Shown piece by piece: positions 22,653-30,824 of a DNA stretch of 32,628 nucleotides. Origin of the DNA: Candidatus Omnitrophota bacterium (GTDB lineage Bacteria; Omnitrophota; Gorgyraeia; Duberdicusellales; 4484-171). A program made the translations under genes and the position numbers. Under the pieces are notes generated by a model. It saw nothing but the letters and a program-made list of their open reading frames with translations, made no database searches and was not told the origin of the DNA. Each line of letters opens with the position of its first letter. Within the stretch, counting starts at the first letter, position 1. The DNA lies in NCBI GenBank assembly GCA_020343495.1, contig CP070797.1:135785-168412 (forward strand), in the 5' to 3' direction.

Positions 22653-22659
22653 CTATAAC
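22653..22659 (-). other. Candidate cassette 5' core site (GTTATAG)
   Basis: On the minus strand GTTATAG fits the GTTRRRY-like core at the start of a cassette and is the exact reverse complement of the R''-like CTATAAC at 21964-21958. Seven bases alone would be weak; the support comes from the matched pair flanking one gene. Confidence 0.4.
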
Positions 22660-22817
22660 AGTTAATATACATACTATACATTTCCCATAAATTTAAATAA
22701 TAAATAGGTGTTTAGTTGCCAAAAATTCAAGTATTTCCGTTGAAACATTCTGCATTTTATCCATAATATCAGAAAATATATAATACATATAATCTAGGTA
22801 AAGTCGCCAGGTTTTCT

Positions 22818-23861
22818 TTACTGTGTTATTTTTTCAATCAGCCGTGAGGTGGAGTGGTCGGCATCTAATTTTATTCTATAAACTTTCCTAACAAACTCTC
22901 TGCCAATGACTTCGGCTTCTTCCCAGTCTTCACCTTTCACTAAAAAATCAGGCCTTAGTTCTTTAATTAAGTTGTAAGGGGTGTCTTCTTCAAAAAGAAT
23001 TATGTAATCAACGAACTCTATGGCTTGTAATATTTGTTGCCTTGAATTCTGGTCTAACACAGGCCTCATTTGCCCTTTTATTTTCTTTACTGATAAATCA
23101 GAGTTGAGGCCCACGATTAAAACATCGCCTTTCTCCTTTGCTTCTCTTAAAATCTTTATGTGGCCGGGATGAAGAAGGTCAAAACAGCCGTTGGTAAAGA
23201 CTATTGATTTACCTTTTTTCTTTTCTTCTGCAACAATTTCTTTAAGCGTATCTAAATCCTGCAGCTTATCAGGTTTTTTTATGCTCTTGCCTACTTTATC
23301 TTTCATAGTCGTTTCAACTATCTCACATATAATGTGGCCGGCTAAAATATGCATCTCCTGAATACGGCCGGTATCAGAAGAAGGAACTACCAAAGAAATA
23401 TCCACCATATCTTTTAACGTGCCGCCGTCTCTTCCCAGGAGCCCGACTGTTAGTAGCCCTAACTCTTTTGCTTTTTTTACTGCTCTGACAATGTTCTCTG
23501 AACTGCCTGACGTTGATATTGCTACTAAAACATCATTTGGTTTTGCCAAGGCATGAACCTGGCGTTCAAATATTCCTTCAAAGTTAAAATCATTAGCTGC
23601 GGCAGTAATAACTGAAGTATCAGTAGTAAGCGCTATTGCAGCAATAGGCTGGCGGTTCCTCTTAAACCTTACTACAAACTCAGCAGCCAAGTGCTGGGCG
23701 TCTGCGGCGCTGCCACCGTTGCCTATAAGCATGATTTTAGCGCCTTTGTTCAAAGCCGATATAAACAACGAAGCAATATCCTGTATTACTGGGGAATCAG
23801 CCTCAAAAGCCTCTAAACTCTGCTTATGTTTACTTATTGCGTCTTTAATTATGTTTTCCAT
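22818..23861 (-). CDS. Fused sedoheptulose-7-phosphate isomerase and heptose-1-phosphate nucleotidyltransferase
   Basis: A 347-residue two-domain protein. Residues 1-190 are a GmhA-type SIS domain (LIGNGGSAADAQHLAAEF, AISTSGSSENIV, HILAGHIICE). After a short linker, residues about 210-347 are an RfaE2/HldE-type nucleotidyltransferase (VFTNGCFDLLHPGHI, LNSDLSVKKIKG, LVKGEDW). The pair would make the first and a late step of ADP- or NDP-heptose synthesis for LPS. The kinase and phosphatase steps (HldE1, GmhB) are not in the window. It begins one base after the phosphofructokinase stop. Confidence 0.9.
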   Translation of the reverse strand: MENIIKDAISKHKQSLEAFEADSPVIQDIASLFISALNKGAKIMLIGNGGSAADAQHLAAEFVVRFKRNRQPIAAIALTTDTSVITAAANDFNFEGIFERQVHALAKPNDVLVAISTSGSSENIVRAVKKAKELGLLTVGLLGRDGGTLKDMVDISLVVPSSDTGRIQEMHILAGHIICEIVETTMKDKVGKSIKKPDKLQDLDTLKEIVAEEKKKGKSIVFTNGCFDLLHPGHIKILREAKEKGDVLIVGLNSDLSVKKIKGQMRPVLDQNSRQQILQAIEFVDYIILFEEDTPYNLIKELRPDFLVKGEDWEEAEVIGREFVRKVYRIKLDADHSTSRLIEKITQ

Positions 23862-23862
23862 A

Positions 23863-24888
23863 TTACCCGAAGAATATCTTTGCTAAATCGTAAAGTTTCA
23901 TATCTAAAGTCTTAAGCTCGCCGGTTGCTTCTTTCAACTCTACATCTACGATTTTATTGCCTCTTAAACTAACCATTTTTCCGAATTTTGCCTCTTTTAT
24001 CAATTCGTATACTCTTACGCCAAAGCGTGTCCCTAAAACCCTGTCAAACGCCGTGGGCGTGCCTCCTCTCTGAATGTGTCCTAACACTGTTACTCTTGTC
24101 TCAAACCCTGTTTTTTTCTCAATAAGTTCGCCCAGCTTATTTCCTATCCCGCCTAACCTGACGTGACCGAACTCATCTAATTCTTTATCCTGCAGCGCTA
24201 AATCACCCTTTTTAAAAGCTGCTCCTTCAGCAACAACTACAATACTGAAATCTTTGCCGCGCTGGTGGCGTTTCTTTATGGAAGAACAAACCTCCTCAAC
24301 ATCAATAGGAATCTCCGGAACAAGAATGTAATCTGCGCCACCGGCAATACCGGAATAAGCAGCAATCCAGCCGGCGTGCCTGCCCATAACTTCAACGACC
24401 ATCACGCGGTTATGCGACTCTGCGGTAGTATGCAGCCTGTCTATACATTCAGTAACAATGTTTACCGCTGTATCAAACCCAAAGGTAAAATCCGTGGCGC
24501 TTAAATCGTTATCTATTGTCTTAGGCGCTCCTACAATTTTTAAGCCTTCTTGCGACAACTTTGTAGCTACGCCTAAAGTATCTTCTCCTCCTATTGCAAC
24601 CAAGGCATCCAACTTTAACTGCGCGTAGTTTTTCTTCACAAGGTCAACCCCGCCCTCTGTTTTGTAAGGATTAGTGCGGGAGGTGCCTATAATAGTGCCT
24701 CCTTTAGGAAGAATACCGGAAACAGACTCTAAATCTAACGGCATAGTTTTTTTCTCAAGCAATCCCCTCCAGCCGTTGCGTATGCCGATAACTTCGTCTT
24801 TCTGGGAAATAGCCTTTCTGACAACTGCCCTGATTACAGCGTTAAGCCCGGGACAATCGCCTCCGCCGGTAAGAATTCCTATTCTCAT
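23863..24888 (-). CDS. pfkA: Phosphofructokinase, probably PPi-dependent
   Basis: A 341-residue PFK-A fold enzyme of glycolysis acting on fructose-6-phosphate. GGDCPGLNAVIR opens the protein and TIDND (D126) is the catalytic stretch. The two positions that decide the phosphoryl donor read D103 in GGEDT and K123 in APKTIDND. Asp plus Lys at these positions marks pyrophosphate-dependent enzymes, as against Gly/Gly in E. coli PfkA. It may run reversibly. A good AGGAGG site precedes it; it follows amaP by 26 bases. Confidence 0.9.
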   Translation of the reverse strand: MRIGILTGGGDCPGLNAVIRAVVRKAISQKDEVIGIRNGWRGLLEKKTMPLDLESVSGILPKGGTIIGTSRTNPYKTEGGVDLVKKNYAQLKLDALVAIGGEDTLGVATKLSQEGLKIVGAPKTIDNDLSATDFTFGFDTAVNIVTECIDRLHTTAESHNRVMVVEVMGRHAGWIAAYSGIAGGADYILVPEIPIDVEEVCSSIKKRHQRGKDFSIVVVAEGAAFKKGDLALQDKELDEFGHVRLGGIGNKLGELIEKKTGFETRVTVLGHIQRGGTPTAFDRVLGTRFGVRVYELIKEAKFGKMVSLRGNKIVDVELKEATGELKTLDMKLYDLAKIFFG

Positions 24889-24914
24889 CTCTTCCTCCTG
24901 TTGTTTAACCTTAT

Positions 24915-25490
24915 TTAATAATTCCTGAACGGTATTTCCGGCTCCTCTTCGGGTTTCCTCCTGGTGCCGGCAAACACCATCTTTCTAATCCTCATTTTTA
25001 CTTTTATTTCTTTATCTTCTCCCAAGATGTTCTCAAGCTTCTCTTTAACTTTCTGCTGAACTTCTCTCGTAAAATCCAGGATGTTCACTTCCGAAGCTAA
25101 ATCGCTCCTGATGAGGACATCCAACCCTTTCTTCCTAGAAAGAATCTTTGGCCTTATATGGGAAATTTCTTTCTTATCTTCTAATGCGCGGCGAAGCATG
25201 TCTTCAATAGCAAACAAAGTTATATCAACCGTTCCATCGGGAGACTCAAAAGTTATGGCGCGCTCCCGGCGGGAACGAAGCAAAAGCGACTGTAAATACC
25301 TTATGCATAGAAGAACAATCAACAGCCCTAAAATGCCGACTATTACCTTAGACGACATATCAAAAAGCACGTACCGGCTAAGATAACTTGCCGCTAAATT
25401 CAAATTAATTAAATCTAAAGCTACCCCAACTAAAAATACGCCGACCGCCGATGAAATTAAAACATAAATTAAAATCATAACCGCTCCCAT
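24915..25490 (-). CDS. amaP: AmaP-like membrane anchor (Asp23/alkaline shock family)
   Basis: A 191-residue protein with two membrane helices (about 5-27 and 47-66) and a soluble Asp23-like C terminus (ESPDGTVDITLFAIEDMLRRAL; the later VNILDFTREVQQKVKEKL). AmaP proteins anchor Asp23-type partners at the membrane in envelope stress; no separate asp23 is nearby. Start chosen at 25490 for the AAAGGAGGT site. It lies between accC and pfkA in the operon. Confidence 0.8.
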   Translation of the reverse strand: MGAVMILIYVLISSAVGVFLVGVALDLINLNLAASYLSRYVLFDMSSKVIVGILGLLIVLLCIRYLQSLLLRSRRERAITFESPDGTVDITLFAIEDMLRRALEDKKEISHIRPKILSRKKGLDVLIRSDLASEVNILDFTREVQQKVKEKLENILGEDKEIKVKMRIRKMVFAGTRRKPEEEPEIPFRNY

Positions 25491-25511
25491 TACTACCTCC
25501 TTTTCATAAAA

Positions 25512-26882
25512 TTATTTACCGATACGGCCTTCCTCTTCTTCTCCATCTAAAAACCTGTCTACAAACCCTGTATGGTAATTACCTCTCTTAAAATCCGAAT
25601 CAGTTATTATCTTTTCACAAAACGGTATTGTTGTTTTTATCGGCTCTATCATAAACTCACCTAAAGCTCTCTCCATACAGTTTAAAGCTTCGTCTCTGTT
25701 TTTCCCTTTAGTTATTACCTTTGCAATCAGCGAATCATAAAAGGGAGGGATAAAATAACCGGTATAGATATGCGTATCTACTCTTACGTTTTTACCTCCC
25801 GGCAAATAACAAAACTCTATCTGCCCCGGGGAAGGAAGAAACCCGTTTTTAGGGTCTTCGGCATTAATACGGCACTCAATTGATGCGCCTTCTATAAGGA
25901 CGTCTTCTTGTTTCAGGTTAAGCTTTTCTCCCGCTGCCAGAAGAATCTGTAATTTCACTAAATCAACTCCGCTTACTTCTTCTGTTATGGGGTGCTCTAC
26001 CTGTATCCTTGTATTCATTTCCATAAAATAAAAATTACCCTCGCTATCAAAAAGAAATTCTATCGTCCCTACGTTACTGTAATTTATTGACTTTGCTCCT
26101 TTAACCGCTAACTCCCCTAACTTCTTTCTCAGGCGGCTATCTACTACGGGCGACGGCGTCTCTTCAATAATTTTCTGATGCCGGCGTTGAATACTACAAT
26201 CCCTCTCCCCCAAATAAATAACGTTACCGTACTTATCTGCTGCTATCTGAACTTCAATGTGGCGGGGGTTTTCTATCAACTTTTCTATATACACCTCCGA
26301 GTCGCCAAAAGCAATTTTAGCTTCTGACTGGGCAGTAAGAAGCGCGCTTATCAACCTTACGTCGCTATGACAGATACGCATCCCCTTGCCTCCTCCTCCG
26401 GCTTTTGCTTTTAAAATAAGAGGGTACCCCATCTTTTTTGCTAAAGCCAGGGCATCTTCCCTGGAACTTATGCCTCCTTTACTGCCCGGGATTAAAGGCA
26501 GGCCTGCTTTAAGCATCGTATCTTTTGCTTTAACTTTATCGCCCATAAGCCGGATGTTCTCCGAAGAAGGACCAATGAACTTTATCCCGCAGGAATCACA
26601 TACTTCGGCAAAATAGGCATTTTCTGCCAAAAACCCGTAGCCGGGATGTATGGCATCGCTATCAGTAATCTCTGCTGCGCTCATAATACTGGAAATGTTA
26701 AGATAACTCTCTGCTGAAGCGGCTTTACCGATACAAATGGCTTCATCAGCAAACTCTAAATGTAAAGAATTCTTATCCGCTTCCGAATATACAGCTACTG
26801 TCTTTATGCCTAACTCGCGGCAAGCTCTTATTATCCTTATGGCAATTTCACCCCTGTTAGCTATTAAAACTTTTGAAAACAT
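25512..26882 (-). CDS. accC: Biotin carboxylase subunit of acetyl-CoA carboxylase
   Basis: A 456-residue ATP-grasp enzyme that carboxylates biotin on AccB for malonyl-CoA synthesis. [19 protein letters not shown] at the start, [12 protein letters not shown] (ATP lid), [24 protein letters not shown] and [17 protein letters not shown] are all intact. Length is normal. It follows accB by 24 bases. The carboxyltransferase subunits accA and accD are not in the window. Confidence 0.97.
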   Translation of the reverse strand: MFSKVLIANRGEIAIRIIRACRELGIKTVAVYSEADKNSLHLEFADEAICIGKAASAESYLNISSIMSAAEITDSDAIHPGYGFLAENAYFAEVCDSCGIKFIGPSSENIRLMGDKVKAKDTMLKAGLPLIPGSKGGISSREDALALAKKMGYPLILKAKAGGGGKGMRICHSDVRLISALLTAQSEAKIAFGDSEVYIEKLIENPRHIEVQIAADKYGNVIYLGERDCSIQRRHQKIIEETPSPVVDSRLRKKLGELAVKGAKSINYSNVGTIEFLFDSEGNFYFMEMNTRIQVEHPITEEVSGVDLVKLQILLAAGEKLNLKQEDVLIEGASIECRINAEDPKNGFLPSPGQIEFCYLPGGKNVRVDTHIYTGYFIPPFYDSLIAKVITKGKNRDEALNCMERALGEFMIEPIKTTIPFCEKIITDSDFKRGNYHTGFVDRFLDGEEEEGRIGK

Positions 26883-26906
26883 AACCCTCCTGTTCCTGGT
26901 TACTTT

Positions 26907-27335
26907 TTATGCTGGTTCAATAAGAAACAACACCTGCCCGAACTCTACTGATTCACCGTTTTCTACCAATATTTTACTTACTCTACCCCCTACCTCAGCT
27001 TTAATCTCGTTCATCAACTTCATTGCTTCAACAATACATACAATATCGCCCGGCTTTATTACTTCTCCTACCTCTACGTAAGAGTTTGCTCCCGGAGAAG
27101 GGGCACGGTAAAACGTCCCCACCATAGGAGATTTTACTTCTACTAAGTTCTCTACCTTTTCCTGAGGCGGCGGTTCTACCTGCTTCTGCGAAGCAGCCGG
27201 TGAAGCAAAATAAGCCTGCTGTTGAGGGCTTGCCTTCTTTAACTTTATACGTTTACCTTCCTCTTCAATTTCCAACTCACAAAGGTTGTTTTTCTTCATA
27301 AACTCAATAAACTCATTCAATTTTTCTAATTCCAT
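26907..27335 (-). CDS. accB: Biotin carboxyl carrier protein
   Basis: A 142-residue BCCP. The N-terminal helix-rich part is followed by a Pro/Gln linker (about 36-62) and a biotinyl domain with EAMKLMNEI, K106 being the biotin site. MVGTFYRAPSPGA is the thumb-region signature of acetyl-CoA carboxylase BCCPs. Good AAGGAGGAG site. It sits between efp and accC, a common gene order. Confidence 0.96.
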   Translation of the reverse strand: MELEKLNEFIEFMKKNNLCELEIEEEGKRIKLKKASPQQQAYFASPAASQKQVEPPPQEKVENLVEVKSPMVGTFYRAPSPGANSYVEVGEVIKPGDIVCIVEAMKLMNEIKAEVGGRVSKILVENGESVEFGQVLFLIEPA

Positions 27336-27350
27336 ATCTCCTCCTTCTAG

Positions 27351-27911
27351 CTAGGCTCTTCCCAAATATTTTCTCATTCTGGTATCTACTTTAATTTTCT
27401 CACCGGTAGTTATAAAAAGAGGCACTGCTATTACAATGCCTGTCTCTAACGTAGCTGCTTTAGTCCCAGCTTTGACGGTATCGCCTCTAAACCCCGGCGT
27501 AGTCTCTGTTACCTTCAGCTCTAGTGAAGTTGGCAACTCTAAATCTATCAATTTATGCTCAAAAAACAAACCCGTAAGTTCTAAGTTATCCTTAAGCCAA
27601 TCCTTATTCTCCCCAACGTGCGAATCGTCTAAATTAAGGTCTTCGTAAGTCTCTAAATCAAGAAAATGATAAAAATGCCCTGAACGATATAAATACTGTA
27701 ACTTTCTCTTTTCAATAAACGCTTCTTCAATGTTATCAGAATCTCTTAACGTGCACTCTCGTACCTGAGCGGTCTTTAAATTCTTTAGTTTCACCCGGCA
27801 GAACGCTGCCCCCCTGGCTAACTTCGCATGTTCACATTCTACCACCGTATAGAGGTTAGAACCATAAATAATTGCCATTGACCGCCGTAAATTACCAATT
27901 GGCATGCCCAC
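27351..27911 (-). CDS. efp: Translation elongation factor P
   Basis: A 186-residue EF-P that relieves ribosome stalling at proline runs. Three beta domains are present, with NLRRSMAII at the N terminus and the EF-P signature ETTPGFRGDTVKAGTKAATLETG. The start is GTG at 27911 (GAGG seven bases upstream) or ATG at 27905. In the beta3-Omega loop the usual KPGKG reads KLARG, so the modified tip residue is Arg (R33). It overlaps the M24 peptidase gene by 20 bases. Confidence 0.95.
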   Translation of the reverse strand: MGMPIGNLRRSMAIIYGSNLYTVVECEHAKLARGAAFCRVKLKNLKTAQVRECTLRDSDNIEEAFIEKRKLQYLYRSGHFYHFLDLETYEDLNLDDSHVGENKDWLKDNLELTGLFFEHKLIDLELPTSLELKVTETTPGFRGDTVKAGTKAATLETGIVIAVPLFITTGEKIKVDTRMRKYLGRA

Positions 27912-28950
27912 TTAACACCTCGGCCTTACCCTGCTTAACGAGAACCATATCTTCAATGCGTATCCCGAACTTATTATAAATATATATGGCCGGCTCTATA
28001 GTTAAAACCATACCTTCTCCTAGAACGTCTTCGTTTCTAGGGGTAAGATACGGCCTCTCATGCACAGATAACCCTATACCATGGCCTAACCCATGCCCAA
28101 AATACCTGCCGTAGCCTTTCTTATCTATAAACTGGCGCGCTGCTTTATCTACCTCTTTAGCAGGTATACCAGCTTTTACTTTACTTATGGCAGCACAGCT
28201 GGCTCCTTTTACTATATCATAGATTTTCCTGAATAAAATGGGCATTTTACCCCAAAAAAATACCCTTGTCAAGTCAGCACAATATCCACAATATTTTGAG
28301 CCTAAATCAATTAGGAAGAATTTTTTATCTAACCTGACCTCTGCCGGCTGATAGTGTGGTAATGCGCTATTTTTACCGCCGGCTACAATCGGCGCAAAAG
28401 CAACCCTGTTATCGCCTTTTAACCTTAAGAATCTCTCTATTTCAATGCTTAACCCCTTCTCGGTCATTGTATCGTCGTAAATTTCTCTGATAAACTCAAA
28501 AGCCTGCTCGCTTATCTTAACGGACTCCTTTATCAGGGAAATTTCACTTCTGTTCTTTACTGCCCGCAAATCTTCTATTAAGTCTATTGTCTTAATGAAA
28601 TCTACTCCCTGCGGGGTTAAACTGTCTTTAATCTTCTCATACTCCAGGAAAGGCAAAAGCTTTGCTTCAAACCCCACTTTTTTTAATTTTAACTTCTTTA
28701 TGTATATCTTCACCATATTAAAAATATTGTTATTACTGACTGCGACTTTCCAGGCAGGGTATTGCTGCGCTTCTTTTGCATATAAAAAGTTAGTAAAATA
28801 AACCATCTGCCCTTCCCTGGTAACTAAAAGATACCCCTCTGCTTCCCGAAACCCGGTAAGGTAGGTTACGTTTGCCGCACTTGATATAAGAAGAGAGTCT
28901 AACTTTCTTCTCTTTATTTCTCTAATACATCGTAACGTATTTCTTTTCAC
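27892..28950 (-). CDS. pepQ: M24 family aminopeptidase (Xaa-Pro type)
   Basis: A 352-residue pita-bread metallopeptidase, starting with GTG. A creatinase-like N-terminal domain (1-125) precedes the catalytic part: FLIDLGSKYCGYCADLTRVF (metal Asp pair), GHGLGHGIGLSVHE (His ligand) and LTIEPAIYI with IRIEDMVLV (Glu ligands). It removes residues before proline in peptides. It lies upstream of and overlaps efp, a pairing seen in many bacteria. Exact substrate range (PepP or PepQ) is not clear. Confidence 0.9.
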   Translation of the reverse strand: MKRNTLRCIREIKRRKLDSLLISSAANVTYLTGFREAEGYLLVTREGQMVYFTNFLYAKEAQQYPAWKVAVSNNNIFNMVKIYIKKLKLKKVGFEAKLLPFLEYEKIKDSLTPQGVDFIKTIDLIEDLRAVKNRSEISLIKESVKISEQAFEFIREIYDDTMTEKGLSIEIERFLRLKGDNRVAFAPIVAGGKNSALPHYQPAEVRLDKKFFLIDLGSKYCGYCADLTRVFFWGKMPILFRKIYDIVKGASCAAISKVKAGIPAKEVDKAARQFIDKKGYGRYFGHGLGHGIGLSVHERPYLTPRNEDVLGEGMVLTIEPAIYIYNKFGIRIEDMVLVKQGKAEVLSGHANW

Positions 28951-28976
28951 GTCCTCTGGAAGGTTTATGGGAAAAA

Positions 28977-29432
28977 TTAACGGGACTTATTTCTTAAAAC
29001 CCCGGCTGCTGCCTCTAAAGCAAGAAGGTAACTGGTTTTACCAAACCCGCTGATAACGCCTAAAACAACATCGGAAATCAAGGATTTTTTCCGAAAATCC
29101 TCTCTTTTATAAATATTTGATAAGTGCACTTCTATAGCAGGCCTATCCACCCCTAATAAAGCATCCCTTATGGCAACGGAAGTATGAGTGTAGGCTGCCG
29201 GGTTTATAATTAAAAAGTCATATTGAGTATTTGTAATCTCTTCTACGATTTCCCCTTCGGAATTAGACTGGAAAATCTTTATAGAAATATTACTTTTTTT
29301 TGCCCGCGCCTTCAATTCTTTGTTTATCTGAGAAAGAGTATAGCCTCCGTAGATATCAGGTTCGCGTTTACCTAAAAGATGCAGGTTAGGGCCGTGAATC
29401 ACCAGAACTTTATTTTTTTTACTTTTCTTCAT
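28977..29432 (-). CDS. aroQ: Type II 3-dehydroquinate dehydratase
   Basis: A 151-residue enzyme for the third shikimate step. VIHGPNLHLLGKREPDIYG contains the catalytic region, INPAAYTHTSVAIRDAL the substrate loop and EVHLSNIYKREDFRKKS the His-containing motif. All typical catalytic residues are present. Its ATG overlaps the stop of the Trm112-like gene (ATGA). It is a rare separate placement from aroB in this window. Confidence 0.96.
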   Translation of the reverse strand: MKKSKKNKVLVIHGPNLHLLGKREPDIYGGYTLSQINKELKARAKKSNISIKIFQSNSEGEIVEEITNTQYDFLIINPAAYTHTSVAIRDALLGVDRPAIEVHLSNIYKREDFRKKSLISDVVLGVISGFGKTSYLLALEAAAGVLRNKSR

Positions 29433-29587
29433 CTAACTTCTGCCTCCTCAACTAACATTATAGGGATACCGTCTTTTACCGGGTACTTCCTTGCGCATTT
29501 TCTGCATACTAACTTATCGTTACTATACTCTATGTCAGCCTTACACACCGGACACGCCAATATTTCTAAAAGTTCTTTGTCTATCAT
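29429..29587 (-). CDS. Trm112-like zinc-ribbon protein
   Basis: A 52-residue frame with ATG at 29585-29587 and TGA at 29429-29431. MIDKELLEILACPVCKADIEY and LVCRKCARKYPVKDGIPIML match the Trm112p/YcaR family: two CXXC pairs (CPVC and CRKC) bind zinc. Family members activate methyltransferases or are small stand-alone zinc proteins. It overlaps both neighbours by four bases, so translation of DUF1844, this gene and aroQ is coupled. Confidence 0.88.
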   Translation of the reverse strand: MIDKELLEILACPVCKADIEYSNDKLVCRKCARKYPVKDGIPIMLVEEAEVR

Positions 29588-29928
29588 TTTTTCTTCTCCC
29601 TGTCTTCTACGTACATCATCCTTAAATTAAATAGAGAGTCATCCAGCAGGGTCTGTTCTTCAGCGGTTAAATTGCCTTTTGTTTTTTCCTGAAGAATCCC
29701 TAACGTATCAATAAGGAACCTTGCCTGCTCTACGCTTTCCTCTTTTTTGCCGGTAACAGGATTATCTATCCTGCCCATAGCAATCATTGCCTGCATGCTT
29801 ATGGAAGACAAAAATACTGTAAACGTAGGCTGATGATACGCTTCTTTTTTTGTCTGGGCTTCGGTTTTTTCCTTCTCCATCTGAGATTTCCAGTTATCGT
29901 CCACTTTCTTTCTAATTTCCTCGTTCAC
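29584..29928 (-). CDS. DUF1844 family protein
   Basis: A 114-residue protein starting with GTG behind AGGAGG. TVFLSSISMQAMIAMGRIDNP, ARFLIDTLGILQEKTKGNLT and LFNLRMMYV fit DUF1844, a small helical family of unknown function. The N-terminal 30 residues are charged and the end is Lys-rich. It follows the MEMO gene by 25 bases in the same operon. Confidence 0.85.
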   Translation of the reverse strand: MNEEIRKKVDDNWKSQMEKEKTEAQTKKEAYHQPTFTVFLSSISMQAMIAMGRIDNPVTGKKEESVEQARFLIDTLGILQEKTKGNLTAEEQTLLDDSLFNLRMMYVEDREKKK

Positions 29929-29953
29929 TGCCTGCCTCCTTCAATGATTACGC

Positions 29954-30757
29954 CTACTTAATAATTATCCCTGCATACCCTACAACAGCGCTATAATCTC
30001 CGGTACTGTCTGCGCTTGTCTGGTATAAAGCTACCTGCGCTTTCTGCGCGCCTAATTTCTTTACACAGGACAGCAGAATTGCTACGGGAGCAATACCGCA
30101 CATGGAAATGTTCTCCTGCACTACTTTTTCTACCAACCCTTCTTCATCAAGTTCAACAATCCTATCAATAGCTAACCGGTCTTTTCTCCTTGCTGCCTGG
30201 TCCGGCTCATAATGCGTCATATCGCTCGATGCAACAAAAAAAACGTCCTCTTTAACTTTCTTTACGGCTTCATAAATTTGGGAAGCAACCTGCCGGTAAG
30301 TCTCAATCCTTGCTGGTTTACATGCTATGGGAACAATCTTAAACTCGCCAAAAAAATGCTTTAAAATCGGCAGCTCCACTTCAATAGAATGTTCATCCCT
30401 GTGAGCCGAATAATCTTTCTCTATAAGGCTGCCCGCGGCTAAAATGCTTGAAGCCAAATCTTTATCCACTTCTATCTTACCGTTGGGAACTTGCCATTCT
30501 CCGTCAGGCCACAGGCTAAAATCTGCCCCCTCGCCAGTATGATTTGTCCCTAAAATTATAATTTTCTTCTTAGGAAGGACTTTATTAACCGTGGTTACGG
30601 CAACTTTACCTGAATAAATGTAACCGGCATGCGGCAATATTACAGCTCTTGCCGATATCTTAGAAGGCTCTTTGCGCTTAAAAGCCTCCATTATTTCCTC
30701 TAAATCCTTCTTCTCTGCAGGGTAAAATTGTCCGTTTACTACCGGTTTTCTTAACAT
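29954..30757 (-). CDS. MEMO1 family protein (AmmeMemoRadiSam protein B type)
   Basis: A 267-residue protein with the MEMO signature set: PHAGYIYSG (H43), LGTNHTG (H73), HRDEHSIEVELP, SSDMTHYE and MCGIAPV. These His and Cys residues form a metal site like that of LigB-type dioxygenases. In bacteria it often lies with AMMECR1 and a radical SAM gene; the AMMECR1 partner is absent here and a PflX-like radical SAM gene is about 22 kb away. Biochemical role unsettled. Confidence 0.9.
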   Translation of the reverse strand: MLRKPVVNGQFYPAEKKDLEEIMEAFKRKEPSKISARAVILPHAGYIYSGKVAVTTVNKVLPKKKIIILGTNHTGEGADFSLWPDGEWQVPNGKIEVDKDLASSILAAGSLIEKDYSAHRDEHSIEVELPILKHFFGEFKIVPIACKPARIETYRQVASQIYEAVKKVKEDVFFVASSDMTHYEPDQAARRKDRLAIDRIVELDEEGLVEKVVQENISMCGIAPVAILLSCVKKLGAQKAQVALYQTSADSTGDYSAVVGYAGIIIK

Positions 30758-30802
30758 TTTTTAATGAAAAGTTATTAGCAGTTTTCTTTGTATTAGAATA
30801 AC

Positions 30803-30822
30803 ATTATATCATAAAATGTCAA
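30803..30822 (-). promoter_or_regulatory. Promoter region of the MEMO operon
   Basis: On the minus strand there is a TTGACA (30822-30817) and an extended -10 TGATATAAT (TATAAT at 30808-30803). They are too close to act together. TATAAT with TG could work alone, or TTGACA with TCTAAT (19-base spacer). Either way this gap after the TonB-like stop is the likely start of the long operon. Confidence 0.45.
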
Positions 30823-30824
30823 CC

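Noticed and set aside
22790-22820. Hairpin after the gmhA/rfaE2 fusion (GTAAAG/CTTTAC)
   Set aside because: Six AT-rich pairs, a 12-base loop and no T-tract; too weak for a terminator call.
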